13,386 bases of DNA from Bacteroides sp. (lineage in GTDB: Bacteria; Bacteroidota; Bacteroidia; Bacteroidales; Bacteroidaceae). The stretch lies in NCBI GenBank assembly GCA_030151635.1, contig JASLDF010000120.1:1-13386 (forward strand), written 5' to 3'. Position numbers and translations under genes: made by a program. The notes below the pieces were generated by a model that did no database searches, was not told the DNA's origin, and saw only the letters and a program-made list of their open reading frames with translations. Below are positions 1-7,576 of this stretch, piece after piece; within the stretch, counting starts at the first letter, position 1; each line of letters starts with the position of its first letter.

Positions 1-70
1 TGGCTGAATATTTTGCGTGCGTAATATTAACACATACTTTCAAGTAAGTCATCATTAAATTCAGTAACAT

Positions 71-110
71 CAAAAAAGTCCATCAAGATAAATCTTAATG
101 GACTTTTTTG
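71..110 (-). terminator. Rho-independent terminator of tRNA-Pro
   Basis: A perfect 13-bp inverted repeat (71-83 with 98-110) encloses a 14-nt centre that can itself pair (aaga/tctt). The stem carries a run of six A/T pairs at its base, so the minus-strand RNA ends in a U-tract directly after the tRNA 3' end at 111. The symmetry means it could also stop transcription from the other side. Confidence 0.85.
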
Positions 111-185
111 TCGGGGTACCAGGATTCGAACCTGGGACCCCCTGCTCCCAAAGCAGGTGCGCTAACCGGGCTGCGCTACACCCCG
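111..185 (-). tRNA. tRNA-Pro, anticodon UGG
   Basis: Read on the minus strand, the 75 bases fold as a complete cloverleaf. The acceptor stem is CGGGGTG with TACCCCG (one G-T pair) and the discriminator is A. The anticodon stem CCTGC/GCAGG encloses loop TTTGGGA, so the anticodon is TGG. The T arm is CCAGG-TTCGAAT-CCTGG and the variable loop is five bases. The UGG anticodon reads proline codons of the CCN box. No CCA is encoded after the discriminator, so the CCA end must be added by nucleotidyltransferase. The gene sits alone between its own promoter (228-258) and terminator (71-110). Confidence 0.97.
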
Positions 186-227
186 AAAAATATATAATAT
201 TGTTTGTGTTTCTTGTCGAAAGCGTTG

Positions 228-258
228 CAAAGGTACGTGTTTTTTTTAGACCTGCAAA
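228..258 (-). promoter_or_regulatory. Bacteroidota-type promoter of tRNA-Pro
   Basis: On the minus strand a -33 element TTTG (258-255) is followed after exactly 19 bp by the -7 element TACCTTTG (235-228). This matches the consensus TTTG-N19-TAnnTTTG of the Bacteroidota primary sigma factor. Transcription would begin near 221, leaving a leader of about 35 nt before the mature tRNA 5' end at 185. Confidence 0.88.
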
Positions 259-719
259 TTATTAGAGAGTTTTTTCTCTATTATTTTCATCCTTTACGTT
301 ATCCACAGCCATTACAATTACGTTTTCAAATCAAATTACCATGTACAACGATTTGATTTACTGATTTTAGCAAATCAAAACAAGCTAAGGTAAGCATGCT
401 CAAAAATAATTTCAAATAATATATTATTTTTTATGACTTCAGGAGAAATATAATGTCAAACTGGAGAATGATAAAGAAACTTTGATCCATAATAATGAGT
501 AAGAACCCCTACACATGTCTAATAATTATTTAAAATGACGGCTATTTTCTCATTTCATCAAAATGCACGTTTTCTTTCTCCCTAAGATGAACGTGTCATC
601 ATAGGGAGAAGCACCAGTCTTCTTAGGGAGAGAACTCATGCTTCATAGGGACAACTATAAATCCTTGTTTAAAACCTCAAAACCCACCATTCAAAAACTA
701 TTAAAAATTCTATTGTAGA
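259..719. other. Gene-free interval with repeats
   Basis: No credible protein gene is visible on either strand between the tRNA promoter and the 3' end of the methyltransferase gene. The stretch is AT-rich. It holds three copies of AAATCAAA in alternating orientation (328-336, 351-359 inverted, 372-379) that can form competing hairpins. It also holds a repeat array at 577-653, listed separately. I see no clear terminator for the methyltransferase gene that ends at 720: the strong hairpin at 577-609 is not followed by a U-tract in the minus direction. Confidence 0.6.
577..653. repeat. Four copies of a 14-bp repeat, 22-bp period
   Basis: Three direct copies of a unit with consensus TCWTCWTAGGGAGA lie at 596-609, 618-631 and 640-653 (the last is GCTTCATAGGGACA). 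They are exactly 22 bp apart. A fourth copy in the opposite orientation lies at 577-590. The first and second copies therefore form a strong hairpin, 13 of 14 positions paired with a 5-nt loop (591-595). The 8-nt spacers between the direct copies are not conserved. The function is unknown: candidates are a binding-site array with two-helical-turn spacing or the remnant of a repeat family. Confidence 0.75.
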
Positions 720-1433
720 TTACATTTTAAGATAGAAATCACGTGTTAGATTAATGTATTCTTCACTATAAACATGACGTTCTAATTCAATGAGAAGTGT
801 TTCTTGCTCAACTAAACCTTCTTGCATTACAAACATTAAAACCACTCGCTTAGGCTGCACATCAGGTTTTGTTTGTATAGCTACACGCTTTGAAAGATAC
901 AAACCTACCGATTGACATTTGTCACAGAAGTCAAGCTCAACATCAGTAGGAATTATTACTGCAAAGACTCCTTTAGGAGCAAGAAGCTTCCAACTCTTTC
1001 GAATTAACTCTTCAAAAGAGAGCGTATCGGTATGCCTAGCTTGAGAACGATTGGTTGTTGGAGATTTCAAAGAATCAACAAAGTAAGGAGGATTCGATAC
1101 AATTAAATCATATAACTCTTCGGCTTGAAACAACGAATAATCAGACTCGACCACCTCTATTAAATGTGCCCAAGGCGACTCGTTTATATTTTCTTGAGCT
1201 TGCAAACAAGCCTCTTTATCCAGCTCTAAAGCCGTGACTCGCACCATTTCATTTTGAGCACGTTGAGCTAACATTAAAGCAATCAAGCCAGTTCCCGTCC
1301 CCACATCAAGTATTCTAGTTTTAGAATCTAGTGGAGCCATTGCACCAAGAAGTACGCCATCGGTACCTACTTTCATGGCACATTTGTCATGCCACACGGT
1401 AAACTGTTTAAATTTAAAATAAGGAGTTGCCAT
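720..1433 (-). CDS. trmN6: tRNA1(Val) (adenine(37)-N6)-methyltransferase-like
   Basis: This 237-residue protein is a class I SAM-dependent methyltransferase of the YfiC/TrmN6 type, which in E. coli methylates N6 of A37 in tRNA1(Val). The SAM-binding motif I is DVGTGTGL (residues 43-50), an acidic residue typical of motif II follows (E70), and the amino-methyltransferase motif NPPY is at 114-117. The N-terminal FKFKQFTVWHDKCAMKVGTDGVLLGAM fits the family, where K-V-G-T-D-G precedes motif I. Length is close to the usual 230-250. The start at 1433 is the first ATG of the frame, about 20 nt after the predicted transcription start. It is divergent from lon with a gap of about 190 bp, an arrangement I recall from Bacteroidales genomes. 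The substrate tRNA is inferred from the family; related proteins such as PrmC or RsmC-like enzymes share NPPY but differ in the N-terminal part. Confidence 0.85.
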   Translation of the reverse strand: MATPYFKFKQFTVWHDKCAMKVGTDGVLLGAMAPLDSKTRILDVGTGTGLIALMLAQRAQNEMVRVTALELDKEACLQAQENINESPWAHLIEVVESDYSLFQAEELYDLIVSNPPYFVDSLKSPTTNRSQARHTDTLSFEELIRKSWKLLAPKGVFAVIIPTDVELDFCDKCQSVGLYLSKRVAIQTKPDVQPKRVVLMFVMQEGLVEQETLLIELERHVYSEEYINLTRDFYLKM

Positions 1434-1459
1434 ATTGTCGGTATCGAGTTAATTCCTTA

Positions 1460-1467
1460 CAAAAATA
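1460..1467 (-). promoter_or_regulatory. -7 element of the methyltransferase gene
   Basis: The minus strand reads TATTTTTG, a full match to TAnnTTTG, 26 bp upstream of the start codon at 1433. No good TTTG is found 19-21 bp further upstream, so the -33 element is weak. Transcription would start near 1453. Confidence 0.55.
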
Positions 1468-1566
1468 GCTACTTTTATTAATATCCACTCCTAATTTAAA
1501 CTTTTGGCATCTTATTTGTTATTTAAATAAGTCAAGGCTTCTTTTTATTATTAAAAAAGAATAGCT

Positions 1567-1574
1567 TAATTTTG
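1567..1574 (+). promoter_or_regulatory. -7 element of the lon operon
   Basis: TAATTTTG matches TAnnTTTG. The upstream -33 position holds TTTT (1543-1546) rather than TTTG, about 20 bp away. It overlaps the TTG codon at 1572 that would open the longest reading frame of lon, which argues against that codon as the start. The predicted transcription start is near 1581, giving a leader of about 42 nt to the ATG at 1623. Confidence 0.55.
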
Positions 1575-1622
1575 TGGGCGTTTGCCCTATTAAATAAAGG
1601 ACTAACCAAAACTTGCAAAAAT

Positions 1623-4097
1623 ATGAACAATATATATTTCAAAGAAATGGAAGAGACTAATAACAACTTCTCATTAATTGCCGACTTCGAAGGTAACGAA
1701 GAGCAAATGATGGATATTGAAGTGGATAACATTGTCCCCGTATTGCCATTGCGTAATATGGTCTTATTTCCAGGCGTTTTCTTACCCGTTGCCGTTGGCA
1801 GAGCATCGTCTCTAAAATTAGTGCACGATGCAGAAAAAAACCAGAAATACATCGCGGTAGTTTGCCAGAAAGAGGTTCAAACAGATTCGCCAAAATTTGA
1901 AGATCTGCATCCTACGGGCTGTATAGCCAAAGTTGTACGTACCATTGAAATGCCCGACCACACCGTTACCGCAATTTTGCAAGGTATGCGTCGCATTGAA
2001 TTAGATACAATTACCGAGGAAACTCCATACCTTCAAGGAGAGGTTACCCTACTTGAAGAAACGTTAATGGAGAAAGACAATCAAGAGAATATGGCTTTGG
2101 TTGAATCTTGTAAAGAATTAACCGTTCGATATATCAAGACATCGGAAGACATTAATCCGGAGTCTGCTTTTGCAATCAAGAACATCAGTAATCACATGTT
2201 CTTGGTGAACTTCATCTGTACAAATTTACCCTTCACAGTTACCGAGAAAATTCATTTATTGAAAATAAACTCGCTTAAAGATAGAGCAAACCGTTTGCTT
2301 CAAATCTTGAACCGTGAAGTGCAGCTCGCTGAAATTAAAGCAGCTATTAAAATGCGTACTCGTGAAGACATTGATCAACAACAAAAAGAGTACTTCCTTC
2401 AACAGCAAATTAAAACCATTCAAAGTGAATTGGGTAGCAATGGTCAAGAAGAGGAAATAGAAGAGTTGCGTGCCAAAGGTGCTAAAATGAAATGGAGCGA
2501 AGATGTTGCGAAAATTTTCACCAAAGAGGTAGATAAATTGGAGCGTACACACGTTCAAGCACCAGATTATAGTATCCAATTGAATTACGTTCAAACCATG
2601 CTTAATCTTCCATGGGGCATCTTTACTAAAGATAACCACAATTTGGAATCGGCAGAACGTACTTTAAACAAAGACCACTATGGTTTAGATAAAGTAAAAG
2701 AACGTATCTTGGAACACTTGGCTGTGTTGAAACTGAAGAAAGACATGAAATCGCCTATCATCTGCCTATACGGCCCTCCTGGAGTTGGTAAAACTTCACT
2801 AGGTCGCTCTATTGCCGATGCCTTGAAGCGTAAATATATTCGTATGTCATTGGGTGGTATTCACGATGAATCGGAAATTCGTGGACACCGTCGTACTTAC
2901 ATTGGTGCGATGCCAGGACGTATTGTGAAGAGTTTAATTAAAGCGAAATCTTCAAATCCCGTGTTTATTCTTGATGAGATTGATAAACTAACTGCATCGC
3001 CACAAGGTGATCCATCTTCTGCGATGCTTGAAGTTTTAGATCCAGAACAAAACACAGCGTTCCACGACAATTACCTTGATGTAGATTACGACCTATCAAA
3101 CGTAATGTTCATTGCTACGGCAAACAACATCAATGCGATTCCTGGACCATTATTAGACCGTATGGAGCTAATTAATGTGAGCGGCTATATTACAGAAGAG
3201 AAAGTAGAAATTGCTAAGCGTCACTTATTGCCAAAGGCACTTGAAGCTAATGGTCTAAATAAAGGTGATGTGAAAATGTCGAAGAAAACTTTCGAGGCAA
3301 TTATCGAAGATTATACGCGTGAAAGTGGTGTTCGTGGTGCTGAAAAGGTAATCAATAAGATTTTACGTAAATTGGCTCGCAAGTTTGCAGTTGACAACGA
3401 AATTATTCCTGTTGATGTGAAACCTGCCGACCTAAAGGATCTACTAGGTGCAGCCTACTTCTCTAGAGATGCATACCAAGGAAATGAGTATGCAGGTGTG
3501 GTTACTGGTCTTGCATGGACAGCTGTGGGTGGTGAAATTTTATTCATCGAAACTAGCTTAAGCCCTGGTAAAGGAGGCAAATTAACCCTTACTGGTAACT
3601 TAGGTGATGTGATGAAAGAATCGGCAATGCTGGCACTTGAGTACATTAAGTCGCATGCTCAAAAACTGAACATCAAACAAGCCATCTTCGACAATTGGAA
3701 CATTCACGTTCACGTGCCAGAAGGAGCTATCCCTAAGGATGGACCATCTGCAGGTGTAACCATGGCAACTGCTATTGCATCAGCCTTAACACAACGTAAA
3801 GTGAAAGCAAACCTTGCTATGACCGGCGAAATTACATTGCGTGGTCGAGTGCTACCTGTTGGTGGTATCAAGGAGAAAATATTGGCAGCTAAACGTGCTG
3901 GTATCAAAGAAATTATCCTTTGCAAAGAGAATAAAAAAGATATTGAAGAAATTCAAGAGATCTACCTAAAAGGGTTAACATTCCACTATGTGGGCGATAT
4001 CCAAGAGGTGCTAGCTATTGCTTTGACTGATGAAAAAGTGAAAGATGCACTTGATTTAGAGGCTATAATTGAAGAAAATAACAAAGAGAAAAAATAA
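1623..4097 (+). CDS. lon: ATP-dependent protease Lon (La)
   Basis: Lon is a cytoplasmic hexameric AAA+ serine protease that unfolds and degrades misfolded and regulatory proteins. All domains are present in this 824-residue protein (E. coli 784). The LON substrate-binding domain starts with VLPLRNMVLFPG near residue 40, and a helical region follows. The AAA+ module has Walker A GPPGVGKT (384-391) and Walker B FILDEID with D451/E452. The C-terminal protease domain has the catalytic dyad Ser709 in PKDGPSAG and Lys752 in GGIKEK, 43 residues apart as in E. coli S679/K722. The start is the ATG at 1623; the frame is open back to a TTG at 1572, but that codon lies inside the predicted promoter. A second ATG at 1647 is also possible. 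tgt begins 3 nt after the stop, so the two are probably cotranscribed. No recognisable heat-shock element is seen. Confidence 0.97.
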   Translation: MNNIYFKEMEETNNNFSLIADFEGNEEQMMDIEVDNIVPVLPLRNMVLFPGVFLPVAVGRASSLKLVHDAEKNQKYIAVVCQKEVQTDSPKFEDLHPTGCIAKVVRTIEMPDHTVTAILQGMRRIELDTITEETPYLQGEVTLLEETLMEKDNQENMALVESCKELTVRYIKTSEDINPESAFAIKNISNHMFLVNFICTNLPFTVTEKIHLLKINSLKDRANRLLQILNREVQLAEIKAAIKMRTREDIDQQQKEYFLQQQIKTIQSELGSNGQEEEIEELRAKGAKMKWSEDVAKIFTKEVDKLERTHVQAPDYSIQLNYVQTMLNLPWGIFTKDNHNLESAERTLNKDHYGLDKVKERILEHLAVLKLKKDMKSPIICLYGPPGVGKTSLGRSIADALKRKYIRMSLGGIHDESEIRGHRRTYIGAMPGRIVKSLIKAKSSNPVFILDEIDKLTASPQGDPSSAMLEVLDPEQNTAFHDNYLDVDYDLSNVMFIATANNINAIPGPLLDRMELINVSGYITEEKVEIAKRHLLPKALEANGLNKGDVKMSKKTFEAIIEDYTRESGVRGAEKVINKILRKLARKFAVDNEIIPVDVKPADLKDLLGAAYFSRDAYQGNEYAGVVTGLAWTAVGGEILFIETSLSPGKGGKLTLTGNLGDVMKESAMLALEYIKSHAQKLNIKQAIFDNWNIHVHVPEGAIPKDGPSAGVTMATAIASALTQRKVKANLAMTGEITLRGRVLPVGGIKEKILAAKRAGIKEIILCKENKKDIEEIQEIYLKGLTFHYVGDIQEVLAIALTDEKVKDALDLEAIIEENNKEKK

Positions 4098-4100
4098 CGA

Positions 4101-5231
4101 ATGACTTTTGATTTACAATACACCGACTCCAAAACGAATGCTCGTGCAGGATTAATTACAACCGACCACGGACAAATTCAAACGCCTATTTTCATGCCTG
4201 TGGGCACAATAGGCAGTGTCAAAGGTGTGCAAGCTACCGATCTAAAAGAAGACATTAAAGCCCAAATTATTTTGGGAAATACGTACCACTTATACCTCCG
4301 CCCAGGTATTGAGGTATTGGAACGTGCGGGTGGTTTACACAAGTTTAACAGCTTTGACAGACCCATGCTTACTGATAGTGGTGGTTTCCAGGTATTCTCG
4401 CTTGCTGGCATTCGTAAGTTGAGCGAAGAAGGTGCAGAGTTCCGTTCTCACATTGATGGTAGCAAACATATCTTTACACCAGAAAGAGTAATGGATATTG
4501 AAAGATCAATTGGTGCAGATATCATGATGGCATTCGACGAGTGTCCTCCTGGCACTGCAACCTACGAATATGCGAAAAACTCAATGGGACTAACTCATCG
4601 TTGGTTGGATCGTTGCATTAAACGTTTCAATGAAACAGAACCAAAGTACGGGTATAACCAATCGCTATTCCCTATTGTGCAAGGCTGTGTTTACCCAGAC
4701 CTACGTAAACAATCGGCAGAATACATTGCTTCAAAAGGGGCCGATGGAAATGCAATTGGAGGATTGGCCGTTGGCGAACCTGTTGAGAAAATGTATGAAA
4801 TGATTGAGCTAGTCAATGGCATTCTTCCAAAAGACAAACCTCGTTATTTGATGGGAGTTGGTACGCCAATCAATATTCTTGAAGGAATTGAGCGTGGTGT
4901 TGACATGTTTGACTGTGTTATGCCTACTCGTAACGGAAGAAATGGTATGCTATTTACAAAAGATGGTATGATAAACATGAAAAACAAAAAGTGGGAGTTT
5001 GATTTCTCACCGATTGAAGTAAATGGTGCATCTTTTGTTGACACTTTATATACAAAAGCTTACCTTCGCCATCTATTCCATGCAAAAGAGCTATTGGCAA
5101 TGCAAATTGCATCCATACATAACTTAGCATTCTATTTATGGCTTGTTGGTGAAGCTCGTGAACACATCATCGCAGGTGACTTTTCTACATGGAAGACAAT
5201 GATGGTTAAACGACTTTCAACAAGACTTTAA
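4101..5231 (+). CDS. tgt: Queuine tRNA-ribosyltransferase (bacterial TGT)
   Basis: TGT exchanges guanine-34 of GUN-anticodon tRNAs (Asp, Asn, His, Tyr) for preQ1, a step of queuosine synthesis. The 376-residue length is normal. The active site is intact: D92 in TDSGGFQVFSL, D146 in FDEC and the nucleophile D271 in GVDMFDCVMPTRNGRNG. Their spacing matches Zymomonas TGT D102/D156/D280. The oddity is the zinc site. The usual CxCxxC lying just before the [YF]-[ST]-[RK]-A-Y-L-x-H-L motif is replaced by G309, S311 and D314, while the fourth ligand, H340 in SIHNL, remains at the expected spacing. As I recall, other Bacteroidales TGTs share this replacement, so it looks like a lineage trait rather than damage. 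The ATG is 3 nt after lon and 15 nt before the permease gene. No other queuosine genes are nearby. Confidence 0.96.
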   Translation: MTFDLQYTDSKTNARAGLITTDHGQIQTPIFMPVGTIGSVKGVQATDLKEDIKAQIILGNTYHLYLRPGIEVLERAGGLHKFNSFDRPMLTDSGGFQVFSLAGIRKLSEEGAEFRSHIDGSKHIFTPERVMDIERSIGADIMMAFDECPPGTATYEYAKNSMGLTHRWLDRCIKRFNETEPKYGYNQSLFPIVQGCVYPDLRKQSAEYIASKGADGNAIGGLAVGEPVEKMYEMIELVNGILPKDKPRYLMGVGTPINILEGIERGVDMFDCVMPTRNGRNGMLFTKDGMINMKNKKWEFDFSPIEVNGASFVDTLYTKAYLRHLFHAKELLAMQIASIHNLAFYLWLVGEAREHIIAGDFSTWKTMMVKRLSTRL

Positions 5232-5246
5232 GAAGAATAAGCTCAT

Positions 5247-6338
5247 ATGAGAAAAATTATATCACACATAGACTGGTATATAATTAAGAAGTTTTTAGGC
5301 ACCTACTTCTTTGCAATTGCCTTGGTAATTTCAATTGCAGTGGTGTTTGATTATACCGAAAAAATGGACCGTTTCATGAGCAACAATGCTCCATGGGACG
5401 CCATTATTTTCGACTACTACCTCAATTTCATCCCCTACTTTGCCAATTTATTTAGCGCGTTATTCGTGTTTATTGCGGTGATTTTCTTCACTTCCAAATT
5501 GGCCGAGAACTCCGAAATTATAGCGATGCTCTCTACCGGAATGAGTTTTCAACGGCTCATGAAGCCCTATATGATTTCCGCAGGTATTATTGCCGCATCA
5601 ACTTTCTTATTGGGAGGTTATATAATTCCGAAAGGAAGTGCAGCACGATTAGAATTTGAGAATCAGTATTATAAGAAGCGAAAACAATCAACAGCCCGAA
5701 ATATACAACTACAAATTTCTGAAGGAGTCATTGTTTACATTGACCGATATTCTGACTATAACAAGACTGGGTATCGTTTTATGATGGATAAATTTGAAGG
5801 CAAGAAGCTTGTATCTCACCTTACTGCACGCAGTATTGAGTACGATACAACTGCTGTTAATATGTGGACCATTCGTGATTATAACGTTCGAGAATTTGAG
5901 GGACTGCATGAAAAAATTTATAAAGGCGAAAAGATTGACACACTCCTAACAATGGAGCCATCTGATTTTTTGTCTTTTAAAAACAAACAGGAAATGATGA
6001 CAAATCCCGAATTGCGTCAATATATTGAGAAGCAAAAAAGACGAGGATTTGCCAATATCAAGGAGTTTGAAATTGAGTATCACAAGCGAATTGCAATGTC
6101 ATTTGCAGCCTTTATTCTAACTATTATTGGCGCTTCTTTATCTTCTAGAAAGACCAAAGGAGGAATGGGACTACACTTGGGAATTGGGTTGGCTTTGAGT
6201 TTCTCTTATATTCTATTCCAAACCATTGCAGGAACTTTTGCCATTTCGGGCGGTGCATCTCCTATGGTGGCCATGTGGTTGCCTAACATTTTGTATCTAT
6301 TCATTGCCCTATACCTTTACAAGAAGGCACCAAGATAA
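5247..6338 (+). CDS. LptF/LptG-family LPS export permease
   Basis: This 363-residue inner-membrane protein has the YjgP/YjgQ layout. Three N-terminal helices (about 16-35, 61-82, 106-127) precede a periplasmic part (about 130-278) and three C-terminal helices (about 281-299, 309-330, 339-357). The cytoplasmic stretch between helices 2 and 3 contains SKLAENSEIIAMLSTGMSFQRLMKP, the conserved segment of the family (a polar E-x-x-A-x-x-x-x-G-x-S pattern) thought to contact the LptB ATPase. LptF and LptG form the membrane part of the ABC exporter that lifts lipopolysaccharide out of the inner membrane. From sequence alone I cannot decide between LptF and LptG, so I give no symbol. It lies 15 nt after tgt on the same strand. 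The other permease and lptB are not in the window. Confidence 0.9.
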   Translation: MRKIISHIDWYIIKKFLGTYFFAIALVISIAVVFDYTEKMDRFMSNNAPWDAIIFDYYLNFIPYFANLFSALFVFIAVIFFTSKLAENSEIIAMLSTGMSFQRLMKPYMISAGIIAASTFLLGGYIIPKGSAARLEFENQYYKKRKQSTARNIQLQISEGVIVYIDRYSDYNKTGYRFMMDKFEGKKLVSHLTARSIEYDTTAVNMWTIRDYNVREFEGLHEKIYKGEKIDTLLTMEPSDFLSFKNKQEMMTNPELRQYIEKQKRRGFANIKEFEIEYHKRIAMSFAAFILTIIGASLSSRKTKGGMGLHLGIGLALSFSYILFQTIAGTFAISGGASPMVAMWLPNILYLFIALYLYKKAPR

Positions 6339-6370
6339 AGGATAGAAAGAGAGTCATTTTGATGCTTTAC

Positions 6371-6401
6371 TTGTTCCATATCTGTATTTGTCTTAAATTT
6401 G
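6371..6401 (+). promoter_or_regulatory. Promoter of panB
   Basis: TTG at 6371-6373 (with the preceding C, CTTG) is followed after 20 bp by TAAATTTG at 6394-6401, a full match to TAnnTTTG. The predicted start near 6408 leaves a leader of about 48 nt before the panB ATG. It indicates that panB is transcribed separately from the lon operon, although I see no terminator between the permease gene and panB. Confidence 0.7.
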
Positions 6402-6455
6402 TCCCAATTTGTGGCTATCACAAAGCGTAATATTATTTAACTAAATCAGGTAATC

Positions 6456-7277
6456 ATGGCTGGTTATATATCAGACGACAAAAAGAAAGTGACAACACAT
6501 CGCTTGGCTCAAATGAAGCAAGAAGGCGAAAAGATTTCAATGCTAACATCATATGACTATACTATGGCACAGATTGTAGACCGTGCAGGTATGGACATCA
6601 TCCTTGTTGGAGATTCAGCATCGAACGTAATGGCAGGAAATGCAACTACACTACCTATTACTCTTGATGAAATGATTTATCACGGTAAATGCGTAACTAA
6701 AGCTGCTCAACGTGCATTTGTTGTAGTTGATATGCCTTTTGGTTCATATCAAGGAAATGCACAAATTGGTCTGGCATCGGCCATTCGAATCATGAAAGAA
6801 ACGAATGCAGACGGTGTAAAGCTAGAAGGTGGCGAAGAGATTATTGATACAATTCGTTGTATCTTAACTGCTGGTATTCCGATTATGGGACATTTGGGGC
6901 TTATGCCACAATCCATTAACAAATATGGTAACTACGGAGTAAGAGCAAAAGATGGTGCAGAAGCTGATCAACTTATCAAAGATGCAAAATTGCTCGAAGA
7001 AGCAGGCTGTTTTGCTTTAGTTCTTGAAAAGATTCCTGCTGAATTAGCTGCACGTGTTGCGAGCGAAATATCTATCCCAGTTATCGGTATTGGTGCTGGT
7101 GGCAAAGTAGACGGTCAAGTTCTAGTAGCTCAAGATATGCTGGGTATGAATAATGGTTTTAGACCTAAGTTTTTACGACGTTATGCAGATCTTGAATCGG
7201 TTATGACCAATGCTCTTCAACAATACATTACAGATGTAAAATCGAACGATTTCCCTAACGAGAGCGAGCAATATTAA
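6456..7277 (+). CDS. panB: 3-methyl-2-oxobutanoate hydroxymethyltransferase
   Basis: PanB (ketopantoate hydroxymethyltransferase) adds a hydroxymethyl group from 5,10-methylene-tetrahydrofolate to 2-oxoisovalerate, the first committed step of pantothenate and CoA synthesis in the cytoplasm. The 273-residue protein is a full-length TIM barrel (family usually 260-280). The metal- and substrate-binding aspartates are D53 in LVGDS and D92 in VVDMPFGSYQ, with K122 in VKLEGGEE, H146 in GHLGLMPQS and the catalytic E191 in LEKIP. The phosphate-loop-like IGIGAGGKVDGQVLV and QDMLG follow. An extra eight residues precede the E. coli numbering. No panC or panD is adjacent, so in this genome the pathway genes are at least partly dispersed. 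It has its own promoter and a strong terminator, so it is probably monocistronic. Confidence 0.96.
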   Translation: MAGYISDDKKKVTTHRLAQMKQEGEKISMLTSYDYTMAQIVDRAGMDIILVGDSASNVMAGNATTLPITLDEMIYHGKCVTKAAQRAFVVVDMPFGSYQGNAQIGLASAIRIMKETNADGVKLEGGEEIIDTIRCILTAGIPIMGHLGLMPQSINKYGNYGVRAKDGAEADQLIKDAKLLEEAGCFALVLEKIPAELAARVASEISIPVIGIGAGGKVDGQVLVAQDMLGMNNGFRPKFLRRYADLESVMTNALQQYITDVKSNDFPNESEQY

Positions 7278-7306
7278 AAGTTTGTTCTCAATAGAAAATA
7301 GTACAG

Positions 7307-7348
7307 AAAGTGTGAAGCAATGCCCGTGCAGAGCTTCACACTTTTTTT
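7307..7348 (+). terminator. Rho-independent terminator of panB
   Basis: A 12-bp perfect stem (7307-7318 with 7333-7344, core AGTGTGAAGC/GCTTCACACT) encloses a 14-nt loop and ends in a run of T to 7348. It lies 30 nt after the panB stop. Because the stem starts with AAA, it may act weakly in the other direction. Confidence 0.9.
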
Positions 7349-7562
7349 ATAGGTAATTTCCACCTACTCCTGCTTTTTTAAATAATAGTGAAATATAGAA
7401 TAATGTAACTCTAGATTCATCTGTGTTCATTACTTAGGATGCACGCAATACAACATACTATTTTGTAATAAAAGTGTAAAAGTATGAAGTCCGATTTGGC
7501 TATCGAATCCATCTGTAGTAGCAAGGGTGAATAAATAACTATGTTAAAAGCGGAATAAATGC
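7349..7562. other. Gene-free interval after panB
   Basis: Between the panB terminator and the next promoter I see no gene with coding character. A weak 5-bp hairpin TAGGT/ACCTA lies at about 7350-7366. A minus-strand open frame of 82 codons spans 7417-7665, but it crosses the plus-strand promoter, has a composition expected of translated AT-rich DNA and shows no family resemblance. Confidence 0.5.
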
Positions 7563-7570
7563 TATATTTG
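7563..7570 (+). promoter_or_regulatory. -7 element of the MFS-like gene
   Basis: TATATTTG followed by CA matches TAnnTTTG and resembles the -7 regions of the tRNA promoter and of the promoter at the window end. The -33 position 19 bp upstream holds TATG (7540-7543), a poor match. The predicted transcription start is near 7577, about 217 nt before the next start codon at 7794. Confidence 0.55.
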
Positions 7571-7576
7571 CACGAT

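Noticed and set aside
453..485. Ten-codon open frame (MSNWRMIKKL) with AGGAG upstream
   Set aside because: The AGGAG at 441-445 is striking, but Bacteroidota do not rely on Shine-Dalgarno sites, no promoter motif is seen and such short frames are common by chance.
577..609. Strong hairpin as a terminator of the methyltransferase gene
   Set aside because: On the minus strand it is followed by an A-rich, not U-rich, stretch, and the plus strand also lacks a T-run, so it is better explained as part of the repeat array.
1532..1893. Minus-strand open frames over the start of lon
   Set aside because: They are shadows of the lon frame, which has full-length family similarity on the plus strand.
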